A stretch of 64,000 nt of DNA from Candidatus Obscuribacterales bacterium (GCA_019746975.1 JAIERK010000021.1:1-64000), one strand, 5' to 3'; counted from the stretch's first letter, positions 17,609 through 26,806 are shown. Notes: generated from the letters alone by a model not told the origin. Numbers and translations are program-made.

Positions 17609-18433
17609 CTAATGGAGATAGCCGTCAATACGGCGAATTGCCTCGAGCGCATTGAGCGGCACGGAAATTGCTTCAACCGGAGCTTGATAGTCTCTGGGGT
17701 TCACCCGAATTAGCGTCTTCGCTCGTCGCTGACATTCGTAGCGAATTGTAGGAATTGCCGTACCGGCGCCAAACTCGATGGCTACAACATTTCCAGACTT
17801 CACGCGCGAGTACCATTCCTCATATCGATCTTCCTGCTTTGCAGTCCGCAGTGGAACCCACGAAAAGTCACCAAACATCAGGATATTCGGACGAGCAAGC
17901 GCCGAGCAATTGACACACTGCGGTAATTCACCGTTCGCAGTGAAGGTCGTCTCGTCGACATCGATTGACTGTTCCAGCGGCCACACGTCTCTACTGCAGC
18001 CAATTCCATTAATGCACTGTAGATGGTGAATCGAGCCGTGAATTTCAGTCGTGTTCGCCTCGTCAAAACCGCTGCGTTGGAAATGCCCGTCGACATTGCT
18101 CGTGCATACGAAGTGATTTCCCACAATCTCATCAGCCCATCTTCTAATGATTCGAAAACCCTCATGCGGAACAGTGGAGCGATAAAGATTCGCCCGATGA
18201 CCATAGAATCCCCACGCCGTCTCCGGCTGCTCTTGAAACATCCGCGGATTGGCCATTTGCTCAAAGCTCTTTCCGCGGAATGGCGGATAGGCTTTCCAGA
18301 AGCCCTCCTTACCGCGGAAGTCCGGAAGCCCGGAATCGACCCCCATGCCTGCGCCAGCTCCAATCAATAAGGCGTCAGCCGAAGCAATAGCCCTGGAAGC
18401 TCTTTCGATGATGCCTTCATAAAGCTCCGTCAT
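17609..18433 (-). CDS. Sir2-family NAD-dependent protein deacylase
   Basis: Sirtuin-type enzyme, expected to remove acyl groups from lysine using NAD+. The NAD-binding motif GAGAGMGVDSGLPDFRG lies near the N-terminus, followed by TSNVDGHF (in the place of TQNID), the catalytic histidine in EIHGS, and four cysteines in two groups (C-x5-C and C-x2-C, 26 residues apart) as a zinc site. The usual VxFGE appears as LMFGD and GTS as GAGTA, both conservative changes. Start at the internal Met (18433) is chosen because AGAGG stands about 11 bases before it; a start at 18466 would add 11 residues. It is divergent from the aminotransferase, with 157 bp between them. Confidence 0.88.
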   Translation of the reverse strand: MTELYEGIIERASRAIASADALLIGAGAGMGVDSGLPDFRGKEGFWKAYPPFRGKSFEQMANPRMFQEQPETAWGFYGHRANLYRSTVPHEGFRIIRRWADEIVGNHFVCTSNVDGHFQRSGFDEANTTEIHGSIHHLQCINGIGCSRDVWPLEQSIDVDETTFTANGELPQCVNCSALARPNILMFGDFSWVPLRTAKQEDRYEEWYSRVKSGNVVAIEFGAGTAIPTIRYECQRRAKTLIRVNPRDYQAPVEAISVPLNALEAIRRIDGYLH

Positions 18434-18590
18434 TGCATGTTGTTCCTCTGCAATACACACTTCCACCCTATCATTTCATTTATGCGCAACACTCGAAGAG
18501 ATTTCAAATTTAGCCAAGGTTTACAAACGTGGCAGCCAAGGTGATAGACTCACTTCTGCCAAGCTTTGGCGCTTCCATCGGAGAATTTTT

Positions 18591-19775
18591 ATGCACTTGT
18601 CTGACCGAGCGCAAGCTATTCCAAGTTCTAACATTAGAGACTCGATGAAGCGCGTTGCCATCGAGACCGCGAAGGGCACCGTCGTTAATTTAGCGCAGGG
18701 GTTACCTGAATTTGCAGCACCTGATGTGGTAAAACAAGCGGCGATAGACGCGATCAATTCAAATCAAAATCAGTACTGTGATACTTGGGGATGGATTCCA
18801 TTTCGCGAAGCGATTGCAGCCAAATATTCCAATCACTATGGATTGACCGTGGATCCACACGAAGACATAACCGTGACTTGCGGTGTGAGCGAAGCCGTCA
18901 ATGCTGCACTACTGACGGTGGCAAATCCCGGCGATGAAGTAATCGTGTTCGAACCTTTTTACGAAAACTACTTTGCCAACATTATTATCTCGAATGCGGT
19001 CGTTCGCTATGTCAAGCTTCACAAGCCAGACTTCACATTCGATCCGAAGGAGCTCGAGGAAGCATTTAACAGCAAGACAAGAGCGATAATTATCAACAAC
19101 CCGAACAATCCGACGACTCGTGTTTTTACCCGCGAAGAGCTGGAGCTGATTGCCAAGCTTTGCCAGAAGTGGAATGTCTTTGCAATCTGCGACGAAATAT
19201 ACGAACACATGGTCTATGACGGCAGGAAGCACATCGTGATGGCGACCATTCCAGGGATGGAAGAAAGAACCTTCACTTGTTCCGGCTTATCGAAGACTTA
19301 CAACTTGACCGGCTGGCGAGTAGGTTGGGTGATCGCGCCACCATTCTACACAGCGGCACTTCGCAAAATTCACGATTATCTCACTCTTGTAGCGCCTACA
19401 CCTTTTCAGATTGCTGGTGTCACAGCGCTCCAACTGCCAGAAAAATTCTATTCGGATCTTCTGACCAACTACACTGTGCTTCGCGATACATTGAGCGATG
19501 CCTTGCTCAATGCCGGTTTGGATCTACTTCGCCCTCAGGGCACATACTTCATCCTCGCCGACTGTTCAAACCTAGGTTTCAAAAACGACCAGGAAGCAGT
19601 CGAATATCTCGCCCGAGAACACAGAGTTGTCGCTGTATCTGGCTTCAGCTTTTTCAGGCCTAATACGAACAGTCAATCAATCAGATTCTGCTTTGCAAAA
19701 CAGCGCCCAAACCTCCAACGCGCCGGCGAACTAATGGCGGCCCTCAAAGAGCGCCGCAAGCAAGAAGCGACGTGA
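18591..19775 (+). CDS. Class I/II PLP-dependent aminotransferase
   Basis: Fold-type I aminotransferase, cytosolic. Lys235 in SGLSKTYNLTGWRVGW is the expected Schiff-base lysine; NNPNNPT (169-175) and DEIYEH (201-206) are the standard cofactor-binding motifs, and IRFCFAK near the C-terminus holds the arginine that pairs with the substrate carboxylate. Length 394 is typical. The N-terminal VNLAQGLPEF and the QYCDTWG region match the group that includes kynurenine, methionine and aspartate aminotransferases, so the amino donor cannot be fixed from sequence alone. It is divergent from the sirtuin. Confidence 0.9.
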   Translation: MHLSDRAQAIPSSNIRDSMKRVAIETAKGTVVNLAQGLPEFAAPDVVKQAAIDAINSNQNQYCDTWGWIPFREAIAAKYSNHYGLTVDPHEDITVTCGVSEAVNAALLTVANPGDEVIVFEPFYENYFANIIISNAVVRYVKLHKPDFTFDPKELEEAFNSKTRAIIINNPNNPTTRVFTREELELIAKLCQKWNVFAICDEIYEHMVYDGRKHIVMATIPGMEERTFTCSGLSKTYNLTGWRVGWVIAPPFYTAALRKIHDYLTLVAPTPFQIAGVTALQLPEKFYSDLLTNYTVLRDTLSDALLNAGLDLLRPQGTYFILADCSNLGFKNDQEAVEYLAREHRVVAVSGFSFFRPNTNSQSIRFCFAKQRPNLQRAGELMAALKERRKQEAT

Positions 19776-19794
19776 CACCCTGGAGAACACAGCA

Positions 19795-19884
19795 ATGCCA
19801 ACAACCAAAGAGCTGTGGTCGTTTGGTCTGACCCAGGAGGAGTATACGCACCAGGGAAAGAGACTTAGCGTTCAAGTGCAATGA
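19795..19884 (+). CDS. Possible 29-residue ORF after the aminotransferase
   Basis: An ATG with TGGAGA about 9 bases before it opens a 29-codon frame (MPTTKELWSFGLTQEEY...) ending TGA at 19882-19884. The protein-like look seems to continue in another frame as NDPFTVIVVRYKK to a TAG at 19925-19927, so it may instead be a slightly longer gene (about 46 codons) with one frameshift. No family recognised. Confidence 0.3.
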   Translation: MPTTKELWSFGLTQEEYTHQGKRLSVQVQ

Positions 19885-19943
19885 TCCGTTTACCGTCATC
19901 GTCGTGCGTTACAAAAAAACGAACTAGATTTAACGGGCTTTTA

Positions 19944-20330
19944 CTAGCCTCGGTGCACGACCTGCTGATCGACTTCGCCAGGCTTCAAAGCGTCAGTTAA
20001 TACCGCGATACTTTTTTCCGGTTTGCACGTGGTACCGCAGGTGAAGCAATCCCAGAATACAACTCCAGATTCGGGATACGTATGGAGACTGGCATGACTT
20101 TCGGCAAGAACAGCAATAATAGTGATGCCTTGAGGAGAGAATTTCTGCGAGCAGACGTTCATGATTGTCGCGCCAGTCGCTTCGGCTGCGCGTCCAGCCA
20201 ATTCGATAAGTTGTTGTTCGTCATTTAGTAGCTCAAACGATTCACAGCGCTTAAGCGTCAATAAAAGATGCTGCCCGGTTGCGTCGTGCATAACAGTCGT
20301 CTCGACAGCTGGATCTTCTGAATTCTTCAA
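19944..20330 (-). CDS. speH: S-adenosylmethionine decarboxylase proenzyme
   Basis: Makes decarboxylated AdoMet, the aminopropyl donor for spermidine. The self-cleavage site is clear: ESHASLHTYPE, with cleavage expected before Ser78 to give the pyruvoyl cofactor; the downstream FTCG cysteine (Cys98) is the conserved proton-donor residue. Length 128 is that of the bacterial/archaeal class 1B enzyme. The spermidine synthase gene lies 127 bp upstream on the same strand, so the two last steps of spermidine synthesis are encoded together. No ornithine or arginine decarboxylase is in the window. Confidence 0.93.
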   Translation of the reverse strand: MKNSEDPAVETTVMHDATGQHLLLTLKRCESFELLNDEQQLIELAGRAAEATGATIMNVCSQKFSPQGITIIAVLAESHASLHTYPESGVVFWDCFTCGTTCKPEKSIAVLTDALKPGEVDQQVVHRG

Positions 20331-20457
20331 GTAGACAAATCTCCAAATCGTTCAAATTAAGGCGGAGCATCGACACACATTTAGCCGCATCGGATGAGTG
20401 TGGATGGACCAATGTGGCTTACAACCTCAATCAGACGTATCCAATATAGCATCAAAC

Positions 20458-22152
20458 TCAAGCATCGTATTCATAAAGCTCAATTAAAACGCTTGCTAGA
20501 CTGGCAATCTGCAGGTCGATGTGAGCGAGCGCCTGCTCCGTCAGACGAAGCGCTTCCTCGCGCTTCACGATGTGCCTGCCGTACTCAACTTCGTCGAGCT
20601 GCGATAATTCGAAGCCTTGTAGCTCCTCTGTCAGCACCTGACGATAAGCTGCCAGCTCCGCTCGATCTGCTGCAAGCATTTCACGAGTAATCTCCAGGTC
20701 GCGAGCGCTATTTTGGTCAGCTTGTAGCTGCGTCTGTTTTTCTCCAAAACTCCTGCTTCCAGGATTGGGCTTCTGGTAACGGCGCTCAACGGCACGATTC
20801 GTGCGAACCCATCCACCATGACCTTTGGCATAGACCATGTCAGGATACAAAAGATTGCCGGCAATAATAACAAGCGTGAGAAACATGACGGCATTACTGC
20901 CGAGGTGCGGGAGGGAAGCGCTATCCGGCTTCCAACTATCCAGCTTTGCGTCGAGCGTTTCCAACTCTCTCACAAATTTAGTGGGTAGCTGAGGAGCATG
21001 CGCCAACATGCGATCCACCAGCCCTCCGAGATCAATACCTTGCAGAAAAACAGCGGGCTCACTCAAAAAGTCAGAGATCAATTCCGGCGCATGACCGTGC
21101 TGCAATGAAGGAATCTGCTCGAGTATCTCAATCAACATCTGCTCAGGATCGGTCTTTACGGGTCGCCCCGTCGAACCATCCTCTCCGAAGACGACTGACA
21201 TTGCCTGCCCGTACTCTTCAGGCAAAACATCCTTTCCTGTGTCAACAGGCGGAATGGTCAATCCTGTAGTGCTGAATTGCAAGACATCATATGTGATACC
21301 AGTTACAAGTTCGACTCTTCCTTTCTGAAAATATTGCAGAAGGATACTGCTACCGTTTAACCCTGGTACAGCCTGCGATTGGATTTCGAAAAGCTCGATC
21401 GGCAACTGGAACAATTCGAATAACTTTCCTTTGGCACTCAATAATCGACAATTGTCAGGCAATTTAACAGCATCGAGCTGAACCGCGGTAATCGGAGAAT
21501 TGCTCGACAGGAAGAATCCCCAGTCCGCACCGTAGCCGAGTGCTTCGAAAGATGGAATGACAACGTGATACGGGCGAGTATGCAATCCCGCTACAGCCAT
21601 GCTATTGAATATCGACCAGAACGCCCATGGCGTTGCCTCGCAGGACACGCCATTAGCGGCGAGAACACCACCGTCCTTAAGCACGCACCGTAGCTTCGCG
21701 TACCAATCCACGCTGTGGAAGCGAGCGCTCTCAATGTCGGAGGGGACAGGCAAGTCACTCACAATAAGGTCATAGCGACGACCAGCAGCCTGTGCTCGCG
21801 CTACGAATTCCCAGGCGTCTTCAACATGGACATCCAGGCGCCGATCGGAAAAGCTCTGATAATTGATCGATTTGAGTGCAGACGAACCTAGAGTCAAAAC
21901 CTCCGGATCGCTATCAACCAGATCAACTGTAGAGATACGATCGACCTTGAAGACTTCTCGTGCGGCTAATCCATCGCCTCCACCCAGAATCAGTACATCG
22001 AGTGGATGCTCACTCCTAATACAACTCAGTACCAGTGCGGGTAGCACCAGACTTTCATGAAAGATGTGCTCGTCCCTGCTATCGAATCGAAGCCTTCCGT
22101 CGATGAAAAGAGATAGAGATCCATCGTCTCGTCGCTCTAGCGAGTTACTCAT
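20458..22152 (-). CDS. Spermidine synthase-like protein with a membrane-anchored C-terminal extension
   Basis: The N-terminal half (to about residue 280) is a polyamine aminopropyltransferase: a short beta-strand N-domain (SLSLFIDGRLRFDSRDEHIFHE), the AdoMet site LGGGDGLAAREV, the acidic loop VDLVDSDPEV, and VSDLPVPSD at the position of the catalytic D-[LS]-PDP loop. The second half is unusual: an uncharacterised region, one membrane helix (NAVMFLTLVIIAGNLLY) and a C-terminal coiled coil of about 100 residues. At about 564 residues it is almost twice the usual 290. Start at 22152 is chosen for AGAGGAG ten bases upstream; the longer TTG start would bury that site in the gene. It lies upstream of speH. 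Confidence 0.85.
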   Translation of the reverse strand: MSNSLERRDDGSLSLFIDGRLRFDSRDEHIFHESLVLPALVLSCIRSEHPLDVLILGGGDGLAAREVFKVDRISTVDLVDSDPEVLTLGSSALKSINYQSFSDRRLDVHVEDAWEFVARAQAAGRRYDLIVSDLPVPSDIESARFHSVDWYAKLRCVLKDGGVLAANGVSCEATPWAFWSIFNSMAVAGLHTRPYHVVIPSFEALGYGADWGFFLSSNSPITAVQLDAVKLPDNCRLLSAKGKLFELFQLPIELFEIQSQAVPGLNGSSILLQYFQKGRVELVTGITYDVLQFSTTGLTIPPVDTGKDVLPEEYGQAMSVVFGEDGSTGRPVKTDPEQMLIEILEQIPSLQHGHAPELISDFLSEPAVFLQGIDLGGLVDRMLAHAPQLPTKFVRELETLDAKLDSWKPDSASLPHLGSNAVMFLTLVIIAGNLLYPDMVYAKGHGGWVRTNRAVERRYQKPNPGSRSFGEKQTQLQADQNSARDLEITREMLAADRAELAAYRQVLTEELQGFELSQLDEVEYGRHIVKREEALRLTEQALAHIDLQIASLASVLIELYEYDA

Positions 22153-22406
22153 AACGAGAAATCTCCTCTCAGGCAATCGATTAGCGCCATTTTAACACTC
22201 TGAAGCAGCGAATAAATAGCAAGCGCAGTTGTCAAAGTTCGCTTTTGAGAAAACGGCTACGATCGAATGCACCATATCCGATATCGCAATTAACTGAATT
22301 AATCTGGATAATGGGACACCGAATAAAGACAATAAGCTCCCAAAGCCTCTTGACATCAAGTATTTTGCGGTTGGGCAAAATGACGCGACTATATCCCTCG
22401 ACGTAA

Positions 22407-22745
22407 ATCCATGTCGCATTCAAGTTCACTATTCCGAAGTCCGCCAATCGCGGAACAAGTCGCATCCATTTGACCACACTGGATCGCAGGGTCCCGAAGA
22501 GTACGACAGAATCCAAGTCGTTTGAAACGGACATTCCAATATCGATCGAGGAGTTTCGCAAACCTGAGATGGAGATGAAAGGCAGCTCTTCACAAGGCAA
22601 CAGTTTGCTCCTGGGTGACAAAACCACTCTGACTGCCACCACTCATTACTTCAGCGGCGGTGGCGTCCCTAATGCCCAAGTAAGTTGGGATGTTACCGCC
22701 AGCCCGACATCATATACTCAGGGAAGAGATGTATTCGCCCGAGAC
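22407..22745 (+). pseudogene. Relic of an alpha-2-macroglobulin family gene
   Basis: An open stretch without a start or the rest of a gene reads FKFTIPKSANRGTSRIHLT, then IEEFRKPEME, LLGDKTTLTATTHYFSGG, VPNAQVSWDVTASPTSYT. The last pieces follow the pattern of the bacterial alpha-2-macroglobulin (YfhM-like) MG domain just before the bait region (EEyrKPEFev ... GDkvtvtv.a.YFsG.pv..a.V.w.v...p..Y). Full genes run to about 1500-1900 codons, so only a small fragment remains; a stop lies just upstream at 22404. Evidence is motif likeness by eye. Confidence 0.5.
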
Positions 22746-22949
22746 AATGGGCCGGACCTCCACAGACCACGTCGATATTGAATGAGGACAGGAAGCCAGT
22801 GGGACGCAGGCCTACCTGCTTCTTGTACGGTGATACGCAATAGACAAGATGCTCGACCCATCTCGACTAGAGTGATTTTTGGAAATACAGAGAACATCAC
22901 CTGTTCGCGACACAAAGGTCAACCAGTGAGTCAGAATTAACGATTGATC

Positions 22950-23450
22950 TTAGGGCTCTTTGGTGTTGTCCTTTTTGAGCTTCTTCTTGAGCTCGAGGAG
23001 TTCGTTGTTCAGATCCGCTTCACGAAGTTGAGAATCCAATTTTTTCTCTTTATCGTCCGGCGCGCTTAGCTCTGCGAGCGCCTCCTGTTCCAGGATCTTG
23101 CCTTCCATTCTCTGTATCGTGGCGTCAGCTTCATCCGAGTTGGGGATCATCGCTATCTGCGCCTGCGGAACACTATGTTCGAGCCTGAAGATGGTCTGTT
23201 TTAGCTGACCTTCAAGATCTTCCTGCGCCATATAGTCAGCTTGCCACTCGGCCGACATGACCTCGAGCTGCCGAATGCGAACTTGCACTTCTTGAGCGAC
23301 TTGCGGCTCCGCTACAGGATCGACAGAGGATAATCGCTTCCGCCACTTGGCCAGATCGTCCTTGGCCTTGGCCAATTTCTCGGCAATAAGCTTCTTCGCA
23401 GCAACTGCATCTACCAGGGCGCTCCTGACCTTGGCAAGTTCTTCCGACAT
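22950..23450 (-). CDS. Coiled-coil protein, weakly PspA-like
   Basis: About 166 residues, almost wholly helical and charged. The pattern EKLAKAKDDLAKWRKRL followed by long heptads (RIRQLEVMSAEWQADYMAQE) and a Lys-rich C-terminus recalls PspA/IM30 proteins, but it is shorter than them (about 220) and lacks a clear N-terminal amphipathic helix. GAGGAG lies 14 bases before the chosen ATG; an in-frame TTG (23462) lies almost on the ribosome site. Function unknown; a membrane-stress role would be a guess. Confidence 0.65.
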   Translation of the reverse strand: MSEELAKVRSALVDAVAAKKLIAEKLAKAKDDLAKWRKRLSSVDPVAEPQVAQEVQVRIRQLEVMSAEWQADYMAQEDLEGQLKQTIFRLEHSVPQAQIAMIPNSDEADATIQRMEGKILEQEALAELSAPDDKEKKLDSQLREADLNNELLELKKKLKKDNTKEP

Positions 23451-23750
23451 AATTTTAGTCAATACTCCTCAGCAGCCTCAAGATAGTTTAGCTGAAGTGG
23501 ACAACTGTCGCAATTTGCACTTGAAAAAATGAATTACGGTGGAAACTACATTTTCATATAAAGGCACCGGTTGCGGTATCAACACCGAAAGAGAAAAACT
23601 TGATATATTGCAGTGCTTGCCAACTTAAAACAACGGTCAGCGCACCAATTGGGAATAACCACATTGCTATCACATATCTAGTCAATGTAGGATCAGCGGC
23701 GCGGCGAAGAGAAAACAGATCGGCACACCTGACCCTAGAACGGCACGTCC

Positions 23751-25409
23751 ATGACCAAGATATTCGCTTTTCCATCCGAGGACTCGATTCCGGTCAATTC
23801 CGCTCGTCCCTTTTCCGACGCTACGCAAGACGCCACCGACCTCCGAGAGCAGGTCAGCAACACTCTTCTCAACGAGTACTTGCAGTCGCTGCCTCAGTCG
23901 CTCCGTCCATCAACGACAGCGGCCAATGACAGGGCTCAGGTCCAGACAGCTGCGGTAGAGACAGATCCGCGACCTGGAAGTGAGACAGACGGTGACGACC
24001 AACCCACACCGGTCGGGGACAGACAGCCGCCCCCAAAACCCGAAACTATCAACATCAACGGAACTGAGGTAAAGATAAAGTCGGTCGACCGTGGATTTGA
24101 CAGTTCACGGATAGTCGTAATAGACGAGGACTATGGCGTTCATCCCAAGGGTACGAAAATCACGTTCTACGATCCAGTCACGTTCCCTAACGGCAAACCG
24201 TCCCAATATGGTCAGCTTCTTGCCCTGGCGGAACACCCAGGCGGTAGCAAGGTGTACACAAAACGCGATGGCAATAGTGTTTACGACCTGGACAAGCCTA
24301 TAAAAACTGACTTTGCGGGCGGTCAATTTGAAAGCAAGTTTTTCGAGGAATTCCCAAACGGCACTCAATTATGGCGCACCACAACCGGTACCATGGTCGA
24401 GATGCACGCGAAAGGGAGCGCCACTACAGATAAGGGCAAATTAGCTCGCATAGATCTGAGTAACGGCACTCTGACCTACCTGACCGAGGACTCGAAAACG
24501 TACTCTCTGAAAGAATATAAAGGTAAGCTTGAACTCAGCGAGATGGAAAACGGCAAAGCGAAAAAGACTGAGGTAGTTGATCGCTTCACAGAAACCTTTA
24601 AACCACCGTTCAATCATCCATTCTATGGAACGGTGCACAGTCGAACCCGCATGCCGGGTCAAATCAAGTTAGACCTCGGAGCTAAAGGTGAGTGCACCAT
24701 ATATAGTACCCCTGAAAAATACGATGATACAAGAACAATTCATAGCGTAATCAAGAATGCAAGAGAAAAAACCGAGCAGTCTCTTCTCAGCGATGGAAGT
24801 ATCGTTCATACTCGGACCGCAGAAGATCTTGCGTTGAAACCAAGAGATTGGGTAAAAATCGAGTCCAAACCCAATCGAGAGCAGACAATTTTCTACAAGA
24901 ATGGCGACTACATAACGAAGGCAGCCAACGGCAATCGGATCGAAGGGTACAAGGCTGGTCACACGACATCACTGACTGATAAGGTAGTTGAAGTCCAACG
25001 TACAAAAGACAAGAACATCTATATGCTGTCAGACGGCGGGAAAGTCGAAGTACCGCTCAACGGCGCCGGACAGATCGTAAAGACGACCAAAGATGGCACT
25101 CCGACTATACTGAAAGATGATTCCATCAAAGAGCAATTCACCTATGGACATCCTTCCGCCTACGGCAACGTCAAAGGATTGGAGACACGAACCAACGGCG
25201 AAACAGTCTACTCGCTGGCGGATACATCCGAGTATCAGAAGATCACTTTGTTACCGGCCGCTCGCAACGGCTTTAAAGGATTTGTCACACTGCCTGATGG
25301 CACAAATCGGTTGATTAGCGAGACTGGTCGAATTGTCCCCTCACTGCCGCTCAACGAAAAATCCGCTAGAGAATACTTAGACAGCACTGTAAAACCGAAA
25401 GGTCGTTAG
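23751..25409 (+). CDS. Strand-repeat protein related in style to paralogs A and B
   Basis: 552 residues, no recognised enzyme domain. A polar N-terminus rich in Thr, Asp and Pro (about 1-100) is followed by repeated short strand units such as 'GGSKVYTKRDGNSVYDLDKP', 'GKLARIDLSNGTLTYLTED', 'LLSDGSIVHTRTAED'. This resembles the middle part of the two large proteins at 10.9-17.5 kb, but the Cys/His/Asn C-terminal domain is missing. No signal peptide and no membrane helix. The start is uncertain, since no good ribosome site is seen before the ATG. It may be a structural or surface partner, or a truncated member of the same family. Confidence 0.7.
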   Translation: MTKIFAFPSEDSIPVNSARPFSDATQDATDLREQVSNTLLNEYLQSLPQSLRPSTTAANDRAQVQTAAVETDPRPGSETDGDDQPTPVGDRQPPPKPETININGTEVKIKSVDRGFDSSRIVVIDEDYGVHPKGTKITFYDPVTFPNGKPSQYGQLLALAEHPGGSKVYTKRDGNSVYDLDKPIKTDFAGGQFESKFFEEFPNGTQLWRTTTGTMVEMHAKGSATTDKGKLARIDLSNGTLTYLTEDSKTYSLKEYKGKLELSEMENGKAKKTEVVDRFTETFKPPFNHPFYGTVHSRTRMPGQIKLDLGAKGECTIYSTPEKYDDTRTIHSVIKNAREKTEQSLLSDGSIVHTRTAEDLALKPRDWVKIESKPNREQTIFYKNGDYITKAANGNRIEGYKAGHTTSLTDKVVEVQRTKDKNIYMLSDGGKVEVPLNGAGQIVKTTKDGTPTILKDDSIKEQFTYGHPSAYGNVKGLETRTNGETVYSLADTSEYQKITLLPAARNGFKGFVTLPDGTNRLISETGRIVPSLPLNEKSAREYLDSTVKPKGR

Positions 25410-25432
25410 GGTACCGTGACAAACATGAACGA

Positions 25433-25561
25433 GTTCAAGCAGGTTCAATAAATCGAAGCGCCGTGCGCACATCGGAAAAGCACTGGGACCGCAGGCGTCT
25501 CGTCGGCTCATCGACTCAGTTCAAGCAGGTTCAATCAGTCGAAGAGTCGTGCGCACATTCG
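25433..25561. repeat. Two-copy imperfect direct repeat, 86 bp apart
   Basis: The sequence GTTCAAGCAGGTTCAAT begins at 25433 and again at 25519, and the following ~26 bases (AATCGAAGC.CCGTGCGCACA type) also match with a few changes, about 43 bp each. The period is 86 bp. The pair fills the gap between two convergent genes and runs up to the stop of the carboxypeptidase gene. No known repeat family recognised. Confidence 0.6.
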
Positions 25562-26806
25562 TCAGAACGAACCAATCTGTTCTGCCGGCTTACGGTAATA
25601 CTCGAACGCCTTCGGTCCGCCGCGCTTCGCTTGAAGCTGCCTTATCATTGCATCTTGCTGGCCGCGGAATCCGACAACACTTCCCTTCCAACAGAAAATC
25701 ACGAAATACAAACTTTCCTTCTGAGAACGGAACATTCCGACCAACGCACTAGTACCACCATCGGTGCCTGGCAAAGTCCCTGTCTTCGCAACTACGCTTC
25801 CGCGTTCGGTCTTCCCTGTGAAGCGCTCGTCAAGCGTGCCCGGGTCTATGCCAGCAACGGGAAAGATATCCTGATAATCCATGCTATAGGACTGAAGCTT
25901 TGAACGGAGCCCTTTCAGTATCGCCATCATGTCGCATGGCTTGACCCGGCTCTGGCCGAGACCGCTCGCACTTGCGAGTTTGAGCGTACCAGGTGCCAAA
26001 CCAGCTTCCTGGGCAACACGCTCTTCAAGCTGATCGACACCTCCTACAGTTCGCCCGATTTGCTCGGCAACTCTATTGAGAGAATAACTCATCATGCGTT
26101 TTAGAGTGTCGCGCAAAGTCTCTGACTCGAACTGTCCGGCACTCCAGGCAGTGGCAGGAACCATTCCGAGTTGTACGCCCTTCTTGACCGCTACCTTTCC
26201 TGCACGACCGCTATGCATAATCCGCACGACGCTTTTGGCAGAGCTAATAGGATTGGGATCCGATCTGTATGAAAAGCCTGGCTCAACGATGAGCTTCCCA
26301 TCAATTTGACGGATACCGGCGTCCGCAATCCCTCGGGCCAGCTCTTCGGCATCTTTCTTCTCGAAGTCCGGATCGAATCCTTTTAGGTAAAGATCTCCGG
26401 AGAAAACTCCTGTTTCCGAATCCAGAGTTCCATCCAGGTACAAATCTGTCGTAAATCTGTGGTCGGGACCGAATTTTGAAAGAGCACCATATGCGGTGAT
26501 AATCTTCACCGCCGACGCCGGGTTGAACTCAACAGAGGAGAGTTGATCGACTACGGTCTCACCACCCTCAGTCATGACCAACGCACCGATCTCTTGCTGC
26601 GGTCTATATCGAGGGCGAAACTTTCTTGCAATGTGTCGTCGAGAGTACTTCGAGGAGGTTCGTTTGAACGCGATCCTATGCTTCGACGAATGCTTTCCAG
26701 CATGGGATTTGCTCTTGTGCCGCGCTTCCGCATCCGGAGCTGCAGCCAAACAAAAAACTACAACTAGAGCAACTACCTGACTAAGCCGCGAAAAAACACC
26801 CATCAA
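25562..26806 (-). CDS. PBP4-type D-alanyl-D-alanine carboxypeptidase/endopeptidase (S13 family)
   Basis: Periplasmic peptidoglycan enzyme that trims or cuts stem-peptide cross-links. A signal peptide (about 1-28, ending AEARH) is followed by a strongly basic Lys/Arg/His-rich stretch (30-70). All three active-site motifs are visible: SxxK (Ser98-AVK101), SxN (Ser242-LN244) and KTG (341-343, VVAKTGTLPGTDGG). Length 414 is shorter than E. coli DacB (477), mainly through a smaller insert domain. It stands alone, with a repeat-rich gap upstream. The basic N-terminal tail might bind the cell wall or an acidic partner; that is an inference. Confidence 0.9.
   Translation of the reverse strand: MMGVFSRLSQVVALVVVFCLAAAPDAEARHKSKSHAGKHSSKHRIAFKRTSSKYSRRHIARKFRPRYRPQQEIGALVMTEGGETVVDQLSSVEFNPASAVKIITAYGALSKFGPDHRFTTDLYLDGTLDSETGVFSGDLYLKGFDPDFEKKDAEELARGIADAGIRQIDGKLIVEPGFSYRSDPNPISSAKSVVRIMHSGRAGKVAVKKGVQLGMVPATAWSAGQFESETLRDTLKRMMSYSLNRVAEQIGRTVGGVDQLEERVAQEAGLAPGTLKLASASGLGQSRVKPCDMMAILKGLRSKLQSYSMDYQDIFPVAGIDPGTLDERFTGKTERGSVVAKTGTLPGTDGGTSALVGMFRSQKESLYFVIFCWKGSVVGFRGQQDAMIRQLQAKRGGPKAFEYYRKPAEQIGSF

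Noticed and set aside
22232-22642. 136-codon minus-strand frame
   Set aside because: It lies opposite the alpha-2-macroglobulin-like relic and shows no pattern of its own; antisense openness explains it.
23554-23775. 73-codon minus-strand frame with a membrane-like segment (YVIAMWLFPIGALTVV)
   Set aside because: The hydrophobic part looks real, but the frame overlaps the start of the plus-strand gene at 23751, lacks a ribosome site and a sensible N-terminus. It may be a gene remnant; not enough to call.
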